Shown here: positions 56,569 to 64,000 of the stretch, one piece after another
How the letters are laid out: each line of letters begins with the position of its first letter
Numbering within the stretch: the stretch's first letter is position 1
NCBI GenBank assembly: GCA_026705765.1
Contig: JAPPAB010000076.1
Coordinates: 52,004-116,003 of the forward strand
From: Gemmatimonadota bacterium
GTDB lineage: Bacteria; Latescibacterota; UBA2968
Direction of reading: 5' to 3'
Length of the DNA: 64,000 bases
The notes under the pieces: model-generated
Databases searched by the model: none
What the model saw: only the letters and a program-made list of their open reading frames with translations
What the model was told of the DNA's origin: nothing
Program-made: the position numbers and the translations under genes

Positions 56569-57933
56569 TTAATCCTCAACAATGGCCTTTTCAACCAGTT
56601 TTTGAAAGTAGGCTTTCCCTTTGTCGTGAGTTTGAAAATTGGGCGGCGGAAAAATCGCCATCCTTCCCCAATCGTCGTTCGTTTCATCCATATGCGTCTT
56701 CATTATCCCGTCCAGTTCTTCAACGATATCGCGATGTGATGCCCTGTTCACCAGGTTATGCATCTCCAACGGATCGTTTCTCAAATCAAACAACACTTCT
56801 GGTCCAGATTTTGTCGCTGCATACAACCAGTCGTGTGTACGCACCCCTCGCCTCGCCGTGAGCACTTTTTCTGGGCCATCCGATTCCATCAACCATTTAT
56901 AGTGGATCACATCGTGGCCTGACGTCATTTCACCTCGTAACACAGGTGCAAAACTCGTTCCCTGTACGCTGTCTGGAATCGGGATCTCACACAACTCTAA
57001 GAGTGTCGGCATTAAATCAACACCCGGATAGACCAGACCATCGACCACGCGGTCACCAGCCACTTTTTCGGGCCAACGCACAATCAAAGGCACGCGCATC
57101 GAAGCTTCATAATAGATGCGTTTGTCATATAAACCGTGCTCGCCAGCCATCTCACCGTGATCGCTCACAAAATACACAATCGTATTGTCGCACAATCCCT
57201 TCTCATCCAGATAATCCATAATGCGTCCGACATTATCATCAATCGCCGTGACCATGCCATAATACCTGGCCAAAAATGCCCGGCTTCCCGCCGCATCGGG
57301 TGAATTTTCTCGCACAGGTACTTCGCCTTCAGCATACATGGCTTCATATTCTTCCGGCATCACTAAGGGAGGATGAGGTGGTCCCCAGGAAACCATCGCC
57401 AAAAAAGGCCGTTCATCGGTTTCATCCAAAAACTCAAGCAAATGGTCTGTCTGAACGTCCGGTTCATACCGCTTGCTGACACGCGGAGTCGGATCATCCT
57501 GGCGATAGAAGATAGAATTAAAATACTCATGCCCTCGATTAAAACCGACAAACCAATCAAAGCCCAGCCTGCGATCCGGTGGGATATAGCCATGCTTGAT
57601 GCCACCATCCAGATGCCACTTGCCAATATAGCCCGTTCGATAACCATGGTCTCGAAACACTTCTGCCAAAAAAGTCTGCCCCAGTGAAATCGGATAGTGA
57701 TTGGCATACATGCCATGAGCGTGCGCAAACTTACCCGTCATCACGGAAGCCCGAAACGGACAACACAGCGGAAACGATGCATAAGCATGATCAAACCGCA
57801 CGCCCTGACTTGCCAAACGATCAATATGCGGTGTCTTCACCAGAGGATTACCCGAACAGCCCATGGCATCAAACCGCATCTGGTCGGGGTAGAGTATCAA
57901 CACATTTGGTTTACCCACAGTGCCTCCCATCAA
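56569..57933 (-). CDS. type I sulfatase (CCPFR active site)
   Basis: A 454-residue sulfatase and first gene of the minus-strand cluster. The core opens PNVLILYPDQMRFDAMGC. The formylglycine site is C57-C-P-F-R, then ASVMTGKFAHAHGM; the Phe and second Cys make it an unusual version of CxPxR. The metal motif is VYFVSDHGEMAGEHG. The C-terminal family segment is VLFDLRNDPLEMHNL. No signal peptide. It is divergent from the GH51 gene, with about 155 bases between start codons that should hold promoters for both. Confidence 0.92.
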   Translation of the reverse strand: MMGGTVGKPNVLILYPDQMRFDAMGCSGNPLVKTPHIDRLASQGVRFDHAYASFPLCCPFRASVMTGKFAHAHGMYANHYPISLGQTFLAEVFRDHGYRTGYIGKWHLDGGIKHGYIPPDRRLGFDWFVGFNRGHEYFNSIFYRQDDPTPRVSKRYEPDVQTDHLLEFLDETDERPFLAMVSWGPPHPPLVMPEEYEAMYAEGEVPVRENSPDAAGSRAFLARYYGMVTAIDDNVGRIMDYLDEKGLCDNTIVYFVSDHGEMAGEHGLYDKRIYYEASMRVPLIVRWPEKVAGDRVVDGLVYPGVDLMPTLLELCEIPIPDSVQGTSFAPVLRGEMTSGHDVIHYKWLMESDGPEKVLTARRGVRTHDWLYAATKSGPEVLFDLRNDPLEMHNLVNRASHRDIVEELDGIMKTHMDETNDDWGRMAIFPPPNFQTHDKGKAYFQKLVEKAIVED

Positions 57934-58088
57934 TATGTGTATTCAAATAATGACCTCTCAATATAGTACCTGTTAAAGAAATCGCAAGCCATCATTCAGA
58001 TTTTCAATCCCCGGGAAAATGTCTTATATTGGCTCCTCTTGCTGAACTCAAATGCAACCGACACCATCCAAATCTTGGAAACCAATCC

Positions 58089-60086
58089 ATGCCAGACGCC
58101 GTCCCCTTGATCCAAATAGTGCCTACCTATGGTGAGGCTCGTGTATTCATTGATTGCAATCGGAAAGCGGATAAACCCATCAATAGAAATCTTTTCGGAA
58201 AATTTACAGAGCATCTCGGTCGCAACATCTACAATGGGATGTGGGCGCAGATCTTAGAGAACACTTCCTTCGCAGACTGGTCTTTCTTTAGCCGGATCTG
58301 GACGCCAGAAGCCGACCGTCTAAGGGACCTCGATATCGAGCGACACAGATCCGCCTACGAAAGGGGTATCGCCTACCGATGGCTGCCCTACGGCTCAGAA
58401 GATGCGACCTATCTCATTGACTGGCTTAACCCGTACAACTCCCGCACGAGTCAAAGAATCACAGTCCCTGGGTCTGAAGCGGGAATCCGCCAATCGACCT
58501 ACTTGCCAGCCCACAGGATATTGAGCTACACGGCCTCCTTCTACGCAAGAGGGCAAGCCGAATCCATCCGAATCGCACTCGCAAAAGCATCATCCGGCGA
58601 GGTACTTGCACAAGCCGAAGTAACCGGTCTTACAGACGACTGGTCCGCCTACATAGCCGATCTCCAACTTCCAGCCGATTCACTCAAAAAAGGTGAGGCA
58701 GTTGAATTTCGGATCAGCCTTCCCAATCGTGGCCAGGTGTGGATTGATCAGGTATTTCTCTTTTCAGACGATCACATCTCTGGCTTTGACCCGGACGTTA
58801 TCCAAATACTAAAAGAATCACGCCTTCCCTTGCTGCGATATCCTGGAGGAAATTTTGTATCGGGGTACCATTGGCGAGATGGTGTTGGCCCCGCGGACAA
58901 GCGTCCCGTTTTGCCAAATCCCGCGTGGCCCATTATCGAACCCAATCACGTTGGAACAGACGAGTTCATAGACTTCTGCAGGGCAGTGGGCTGTGAGCCA
59001 CTGATTTGCGTGAACGCGGGAAATGGAACACCACAGGAAGCGGCGGATTGGGTGGAATACTGCAATGGCGGAACCGATACACCAAACGGCGCACTCAGAG
59101 CCGAATACGGCCATCCAGAACCCTACAACATTCGATACTGGGAAATCGGAAATGAGCTATACGGCCGTTGGCAAATGGGTCACTGTACGCCAGAAGAATA
59201 CGCCGAAAGGTACGAAGCCTTCCGCACGGCGATGCTCCAGGTCGATCCCGAATTGCTGATCATCGCCAATGGCCAGTCACTCGAATGGAACAAGCCTCTG
59301 GTCAAGCGGAAAGGAAAACTCGTCCGGTCACTATCTTTGCACACCCTTACCGGTGGCGGGGCGCGTCGGGAAAAGGATGCCGAAGCGGTTTACTTGGCCC
59401 TCATGGGCTACATCGCCTCATACGATGATAAACTCAATGAACTGAAAGCTCAGGCTACGCCGTACAACCCGGATGTGAAAATCGCCGTCACGGAGCATCA
59501 GATTATGTGTGGCGTTCCCCACTTACCGACGAATGCCACACAAGCGGAGTCGCTCTATCTGGCAGGCGCGTTACACAGCGCAATGCGGCAAGGTGATCTC
59601 GTCGAGATGTTTACCCACAGTGCGTTGGTAAATCACGGAGGTGGCCTGAAGAAGGAGCGGGAGATCGTTTACCCGGCTCCGGTTCACTGGGTATCACACC
59701 TCTACGGCAATCTTCCCGAGGCGACCCTTGTGCATTCCGTCACCTCATCACCAACCTTCACAGCGAACATTAAATCCATCATGGTGGGGTCTAACCTGCC
59801 TTACATTGACGCCCTTGCAGCGATCTGGGATAATGGCTTGATTATACTGGCGCAAAATCGCCATCCCACCGAAGAAATCGAGATCACTTGCGAACTCAGC
59901 AACTTCGCCCCAGCTAATACCGCAGAACTCCAAACCATTGCCGGTGAGAGTTACATGTCTCGAAACGACTGGGATTCACCCAATAAAGTTGCGATTAACA
60001 CACGCGAAATCTCAATTGGAGGCTCCAACTTTAAGATATCGCTCTCTCCGCACTCTGTAAATGCGTTGATGATCAATCAGGCTTAA
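58089..60086 (+). CDS. GH51 alpha-L-arabinofuranosidase-like glycoside hydrolase
   Basis: A 665-residue enzyme. A beta-sandwich (CBM4-like, about 130-235) interrupts the start of the (beta/alpha)8 barrel. GH51 landmarks are INRNLFGKFTEHLGRNIYNG, PLLRYPGGNFVSGYHWRDG, acid/base Glu356 in EIGNELYG and nucleophile Glu469 in VTEHQIMCG. It releases alpha-L-arabinofuranose from polymers or oligosaccharides. The frame begins 20 codons earlier at a TTG, but the ATG at 58089 is preferred. No signal peptide, in line with an intracellular role on imported oligosaccharides. A fumarylacetoacetate hydrolase-family gene follows 52 bases later. Confidence 0.92.
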   Translation: MPDAVPLIQIVPTYGEARVFIDCNRKADKPINRNLFGKFTEHLGRNIYNGMWAQILENTSFADWSFFSRIWTPEADRLRDLDIERHRSAYERGIAYRWLPYGSEDATYLIDWLNPYNSRTSQRITVPGSEAGIRQSTYLPAHRILSYTASFYARGQAESIRIALAKASSGEVLAQAEVTGLTDDWSAYIADLQLPADSLKKGEAVEFRISLPNRGQVWIDQVFLFSDDHISGFDPDVIQILKESRLPLLRYPGGNFVSGYHWRDGVGPADKRPVLPNPAWPIIEPNHVGTDEFIDFCRAVGCEPLICVNAGNGTPQEAADWVEYCNGGTDTPNGALRAEYGHPEPYNIRYWEIGNELYGRWQMGHCTPEEYAERYEAFRTAMLQVDPELLIIANGQSLEWNKPLVKRKGKLVRSLSLHTLTGGGARREKDAEAVYLALMGYIASYDDKLNELKAQATPYNPDVKIAVTEHQIMCGVPHLPTNATQAESLYLAGALHSAMRQGDLVEMFTHSALVNHGGGLKKEREIVYPAPVHWVSHLYGNLPEATLVHSVTSSPTFTANIKSIMVGSNLPYIDALAAIWDNGLIILAQNRHPTEEIEITCELSNFAPANTAELQTIAGESYMSRNDWDSPNKVAINTREISIGGSNFKISLSPHSVNALMINQA

Positions 60087-60138
60087 CCCATCCAACCTTT
60101 AAATCCATATTAACATCTTTTTTCAGGAGGAAACTTTC

Positions 60139-60978
60139 ATGAAATTCGTACTCTACAATGACTTTCAACTGGGCGTTTTGCAGGGCGATACAGTCGTCCC
60201 AGTTGGTAATTCAGTCGCAGGCTTAGGGCATCACAACGCTCAAGAAATGATGCAGATGATCATTACTGATTGGGATGCCATACAGCCCAGGATTGAGAGT
60301 GCCATAGATGGTGGGAATGGTGTCGCCCTCGATACGGTGACTTTGCAATCGCCCCTACCCCGCCCCGGCCAACTCATGTGCGCCGCCGGTAATTATATCG
60401 AGCCGGGGCATCCGGAGCGCGGTCTGTTCAATGGATTTCTCAAGGCCAACACCAGCGTGATGCCTACTGGCAGCACGGTTGAACTCCCGGACGCCGAAGC
60501 GAGTGTTTTCCATTTTGAGCCAGAGTTGGCTCTGGTAATCGGCAAGAGGGCCAGCCACCTCTCGCAAGCCGACGCGCTGGACCACGTCTTTGGTTACACA
60601 CAGTTCATAGATGTTTCGGCTCGCGGATTGCCCGGTGGTTTCTTTCTGGGAAAAAGCTGGCACACATTTGCTCCCCTCGGACCGGCTCTGGTGACTGCCG
60701 ATGAGGTATCAAATCCAAATGATCTTTCAGTAAAGCTATGGGTCAACAACGCCCTCAAACACAATTTTTCTACAGGCGATATGGCCCGCCACATTCCCGA
60801 GTTGCTGGAGGAAATCACCAGCGTCATCACTCTGGAGCCAGGAGATGTCGTTGCAACCGGCACCCATCACGAAGCCCTGTCACCGATTCAGGATGGGTTC
60901 AAGGTCCGGTTGGAGATCGAGGAATTCGGTCCTCACCTGGAGGTCAGTGTCCACGATTCGCTAAAGAGGCGTTGGTAA
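60139..60978 (+). CDS. fumarylacetoacetate hydrolase (FAH) family protein
   Basis: A 279-residue cytoplasmic enzyme with the FAH C-terminal catalytic domain. Metal ligands are visible as Glu127 and Glu129 in FHFEPELALVIG and Asp158 in TQFIDVSARG. The late motif is TLEPGDVVATGTHH. Members hydrolyse or isomerise 2,4-diketo acids, including 2,4-diketo-3-deoxy sugar acids in non-phosphorylated fucose/rhamnose pathways. That would fit the SDR and enolase-type genes, but the link is inferred. AGGAGGAAA precedes the ATG. It is followed by a clear terminator. Confidence 0.9.
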   Translation: MKFVLYNDFQLGVLQGDTVVPVGNSVAGLGHHNAQEMMQMIITDWDAIQPRIESAIDGGNGVALDTVTLQSPLPRPGQLMCAAGNYIEPGHPERGLFNGFLKANTSVMPTGSTVELPDAEASVFHFEPELALVIGKRASHLSQADALDHVFGYTQFIDVSARGLPGGFFLGKSWHTFAPLGPALVTADEVSNPNDLSVKLWVNNALKHNFSTGDMARHIPELLEEITSVITLEPGDVVATGTHHEALSPIQDGFKVRLEIEEFGPHLEVSVHDSLKRRW

Positions 60979-61031
60979 AATAGCTTGGACGAATTCAGCT
61001 CTTGTAACTTAGTTTTTTAATAATCAAAGTC

Positions 61032-61067
61032 AAAAGGTCGTGAGAACTAATCTCACGGCCTTTTTTT
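61032..61067 (+). terminator. rho-independent terminator
   Basis: The stem AAAGGTCGTGAG with CTCACGGCCTTT (one G-U pair), a seven-base loop and seven T residues. It lies 54 bases after the FAH-family gene and closes the GH51-FAH transcript. Confidence 0.9.
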
Positions 61068-61176
61068 ATTAGGATGCGCAATGAATGGAACGCGCCACGA
61101 ATTTCTACTGTCAAATAAGATGTCACACCACTCGCGCACAAGCGCGCAATGCGGATCACCCATATAAAGAGAAAGC

Positions 61177-63153
61177 ATGCCTGCAAATACGGCGACCAGG
61201 CCCCGGCGGCTGAAGCCCATCACAATAGAACTGTTGATTATCGTACTGTTATTGGGCGCGACCTGCTACTGGCTGTTGTTCATCCGAGCCACAAACAGTG
61301 GGTTGACCTTTGAGAATAAGCTGCTGATTCCCGAACAGTTATTTGGAACCGTTGTAGATGGACGGCGGCAGTTTCTCCTGACCGTTGCCGAAGGAAGCCG
61401 AGAGTTCCTCCCAGGCAAACAAACACCGACAGCTGGCGTTAACGGACCGTTTCTGGGACCGACACTACGACTGCGTCGAGGCGAAGATGTCGATCTGACC
61501 GTCCAGAATAACCTGGATGAAATAACGACAATGCACTGGCACGGAATGCACGTTCCCGCTCGCATGGACGGCACACCACATCAGAAAATCGAGCCTGGAG
61601 AATCATGGACTGCCAGCTTTCCGGTCGATCAACAGGCCGCTCCGTTATGGTACCACCCGCATCCTCATGGCAGTACGGGACGGCATGTCTATCGGGGAGT
61701 CGCTGGCCTCATGTGGATTGATGACGATAACAGTGATGTGCTGGACCTGCCAAAGACCTACGGCGTTGACGACATTCCACTCGTGCTCCAAGACCGACTA
61801 TTTGACAACGACGGTGCGTTTCGCTTTGCCCGCAACCAGGGTGCTGTCTATGGAAACACCATGCTGATCAATGGAACCTATAATCCATTTCTCCAGGTTG
61901 AGTCGCGTCGCATTCGATTCAGACTGTTAAACGGCTCGAATGCGCGTATCTACTACATCGGCTTTGACGACAACCGAGAATTTCATCAGATCGCCACAGA
62001 TGGCGGATTCCTCGAGACGCCCCTCCAAACCAACCGCGTGATCCTCGCACCCGGCGAGCGAGCCGAGATCCTGGTTGACTTCAGCGACGGTGCTGAAGTC
62101 GTGTTGAAAAGCTACCCGGAAGCAGGATTGCGGAGAACGATTATATCGTTTTTTGGGGGAATCGGCACGGGGAATCTGCAATTGTTAAAGATCGTTCCCC
62201 GACCGACAAATCGTGCATCTCACGCACTGCCAGAGCGCCTCAACACCATCTCCCGCATTGATCCCGCACTCGCCGCCAAAACCCGTCCGATGGTTTTGGC
62301 TGGACCCCGACAAGGTGGTCGAGGGGGACGAGGGGGACGACTACAAAACATACAACAACGCATCACCCGGAATCTGGAGGCTCTACAAGGAGGTCGAGGA
62401 GGTCGAGGAGGTCGAGGAGGTCGAGGAGGTCGAGGAGGTCGAGGGGGACCACCGATCAACGGCAAGACAATGGATATGGCGAGAATTGATGAGGTCGTGC
62501 GATTGGGAGACATTGAGATTTGGGAAGTACACAATCGCGGCGGTCAGCCTCACCCTTTTCACCTCCATCCGGTCCAGTTTCAAATTCTCGACCGCAACGG
62601 CCAACCATCCACCAGTGCCGACCTCGGCTGGAAAGACACAGTCCTGGTGCCTCCAGGTGATCTCGTTCGGATCATCATGGCCTTCGATCGATATGCTGAT
62701 CCTCAGGTACCATACATGTACCACTGCCACATCCTGGAACATGAAGACAACGGGATGATGGGACAGTTTCTGGTTGTGGAAGAGCCAGAGCAACTCAGCT
62801 TGATCACTGGCAAGACGACCGTCGTCACATTCATCACTGGCGTTCAATGCGGGCATTGTTACGAGCACGCGCGTTTGTTCGATGAGGTCCTTCGGGAGAA
62901 CGACATCAACCTGCTGATCATCACCCCAGAATCCGATCCAGATCAGGAGAGAGTTGCTGCGCTGTCGTCGAGCCTTATCTCAGACACTGCTGGCAAATGG
63001 GCAGGCTGGTTTGGCATGGCCCACACCGGCCCAGCGCACGGCACAGTTCTGCTGGATGCGACCGGCGAGGTCGTCTGGATATCTACAGCCCCCGAACCAT
63101 ACATGGATGTCCATGATCTCGTGAACCGTGCAAAAAATCTGCCGGGCAGATAA
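61177..63153 (+). CDS. membrane-anchored CueO-like multicopper oxidase fused to a C-terminal thioredoxin-like domain
   Basis: A 658-residue protein. One N-terminal membrane helix (about 15-36) anchors it. Three cupredoxin domains follow. All four copper-site motifs are present: MHWHGMH (119-124), WYHPHPHGST (158-166), HPFHLHPVQF and YHCHILEHEDNGMM. INGKTMDMARIDEVVRLGD matches the CueO third-domain entry. Where CueO carries a Met-rich insert, this protein has an Arg-Gly-rich one: three GGR repeats, a spacer, then six more. From about 550 a thioredoxin-like domain with Cys558-G-H-Cys561 is attached, which is not usual for the family. It probably oxidises copper(I) or phenolics outside the membrane. 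Confidence 0.88.
   Translation: MPANTATRPRRLKPITIELLIIVLLLGATCYWLLFIRATNSGLTFENKLLIPEQLFGTVVDGRRQFLLTVAEGSREFLPGKQTPTAGVNGPFLGPTLRLRRGEDVDLTVQNNLDEITTMHWHGMHVPARMDGTPHQKIEPGESWTASFPVDQQAAPLWYHPHPHGSTGRHVYRGVAGLMWIDDDNSDVLDLPKTYGVDDIPLVLQDRLFDNDGAFRFARNQGAVYGNTMLINGTYNPFLQVESRRIRFRLLNGSNARIYYIGFDDNREFHQIATDGGFLETPLQTNRVILAPGERAEILVDFSDGAEVVLKSYPEAGLRRTIISFFGGIGTGNLQLLKIVPRPTNRASHALPERLNTISRIDPALAAKTRPMVLAGPRQGGRGGRGGRLQNIQQRITRNLEALQGGRGGRGGRGGRGGRGGRGGPPINGKTMDMARIDEVVRLGDIEIWEVHNRGGQPHPFHLHPVQFQILDRNGQPSTSADLGWKDTVLVPPGDLVRIIMAFDRYADPQVPYMYHCHILEHEDNGMMGQFLVVEEPEQLSLITGKTTVVTFITGVQCGHCYEHARLFDEVLRENDINLLIITPESDPDQERVAALSSSLISDTAGKWAGWFGMAHTGPAHGTVLLDATGEVVWISTAPEPYMDVHDLVNRAKNLPGR
62388..62450 (+). 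repeat. 9-bp tandem repeat (GGAGGTCGA) inside the multicopper oxidase gene
   Basis: Six near-perfect copies of GGAGGTCGA encode Gly-Gly-Arg. A related, more diverged block of three lies at 62314-62340. Such an array can change length by slippage without breaking the frame. Confidence 0.9.
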
Positions 63154-63247
63154 TGATAACTTTATCTTCGGCTTGCTGTTGCGCCTTTTGATATGTAAGT
63201 TGTGTGCAAAGACAAAATAGCTGGGTATGACAAACAGGGAGAACGCA

Positions 63248-64000
63248 ATGAAACTCACCACTGAACAAATCCGTAAATTTTACCACCAGGGTTATGTCAA
63301 AATCCCTGGTGCGGTCTCAAAATCAATGGTTGACACGGCTCGTCAAGCGATCAACTATTCCATCGGCACACTCAGCCCGAAGGGTCTGAATTTGGCAAAG
63401 CATCACGGTGGCGGTGAGGTCGTCAGCAACCTCAATAGTAGCCCAATGATCAAGGATCTGTACCACAAAAGCCCTGTCATTTCTCTGACTGAATCTCTAC
63501 TGGGCAAAGGAAATCTTAAAACTCCCATTGGTAGGACAACTCCCGCCTCACGTTTTCCCAATGTCTTGGGCAAAGCACCGCCCGAACCGACCGGTCACAT
63601 CGATAATATGGGCAATGGGAGAAATGGCAAACCAAAAGGCTCCTATCACCGGGGCTTTACTTGCTTTGGCATCATCTATCTCGCCGATGTACCCGAGCCT
63701 TATAGTGGGAATTTCACTGTCTGGCCCGGGTCCCATCACGTCTATGAAGACTATCTCAATAAGGAGGGCATTGAAATTCTCTCCAATGGACAGCCACGTA
63801 TCGACCAGCCCGAACCACCGGATATGATCACCGGTCAGGCAGGAGATCTCATTCTCGCTCATTTTTTGGTGTATCACTGCGCCAGCCCCAATGCTTCTCC
63901 CAACATTCGCTATGCCACAATTGCCCGCATAAGCCATATTGATTGTGCAAAAAACGGCAACGACTGCTTCACCGACATCTGGCGAGAATTTTCCTGTGTC
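63248..64000 (+). CDS. phytanoyl-CoA dioxygenase (PhyH) family protein, cut by the window end
   Basis: At least 251 residues, open to the last base with no stop. The N-terminus (TTEQIRKFYHQGYVKIPGAV) is the usual PhyH opening. His117 and Asp119 in TGHIDNMG are likely iron ligands, and the distal His is in LVYHCASPN, with Arg in NIRYATIARI as a 2-oxoglutarate contact. GGNFTVWPGSHH-like text (SGNFTVWPGSHHVYEDY) matches the strand before the distal His. GGGAG lies eight bases before the ATG. It has no close relation by position to the oxidase upstream. Confidence 0.85.
   Translation, partial: MKLTTEQIRKFYHQGYVKIPGAVSKSMVDTARQAINYSIGTLSPKGLNLAKHHGGGEVVSNLNSSPMIKDLYHKSPVISLTESLLGKGNLKTPIGRTTPASRFPNVLGKAPPEPTGHIDNMGNGRNGKPKGSYHRGFTCFGIIYLADVPEPYSGNFTVWPGSHHVYEDYLNKEGIEILSNGQPRIDQPEPPDMITGQAGDLILAHFLVYHCASPNASPNIRYATIARISHIDCAKNGNDCFTDIWREFSCV

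Noticed and set aside
62314..62450. Tandem repeats near the end as CRISPR or origin iterons
   Set aside because: They are in frame within the multicopper oxidase and encode Gly-Gly-Arg.

Overview
The window looks like a chromosome segment of an uncultured, probably marine, polysaccharide-degrading bacterium. The evidence is seven type I sulfatases, GH51 and GH116 glycosidases, four Gfo/Idh/MocA oxidoreductases, two phytanoyl-CoA dioxygenase (PhyH) family proteins, dockerin-type EF-hand pairs without cohesins, and a CBM9-like protein. This mix recalls Latescibacterota, Poribacteria and related FCB/PVC lineages. That placement is inferred from gene content, because no 16S rRNA or ribosomal protein gene is present.

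Layout. 105-6077 (minus): CBM9-like protein, a large exported subtilase with FG-GAP repeats and a dockerin, an MFS transporter and a small CbiX chelatase. 6156-16385: catabolic genes (two sulfatases, three Gfo/Idh/MocA oxidoreductases, PhyH, an HSL-type esterase and an S9 peptidase), mostly minus strand. Two gene ends here lie inside copies of one intergenic repeat. 16386-29226: a visibly more AT-rich accessory island. It has a sigma-54-type promoter, a tandemly duplicated leader, an exported PPC-like protein, two exported caspase-like (C14) proteins with a 4-nt overlap, an IS3 remnant, a broken CHAT domain, an FGE-fold protein with a diversity-generating-retroelement-like C-terminus, and an AAA/PD-(D/E)XK protein. 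29315-33169 (plus): sulfatase, enolase-superfamily enzyme and Gfo/Idh/MocA oxidoreductase.

33258-45120 is the housekeeping core: SixA phosphatase, a BNR_4/dockerin protein, the run pfk-gap-pgk-tpiA-secG-tRNA-Leu(GAG), comF, a HAD-YvcK fusion followed by a second HAD, a SAM hydroxide adenosyltransferase family protein and a RadC-family protein. 45305-57933 (minus): eight co-directional genes (esterase, LamG-GH116, four sulfatases, SDR, GMC oxidoreductase) that read as a sulfated-glycan utilisation locus. It lies divergent to GH51 and a fumarylacetoacetate hydrolase-family gene. The window ends with a membrane-anchored multicopper oxidase fused to a thioredoxin-like domain and a second PhyH gene cut by the window edge.

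How the parts may work together (inference): the sulfatases, glycosidases and oxidoreductases would desulfate, hydrolyse and oxidise imported sugar sulfates, feeding a glycolytic operon whose phosphofructokinase carries the pyrophosphate-type signature. The most unusual region is the exported caspase island at 16.7-27.4 kb.
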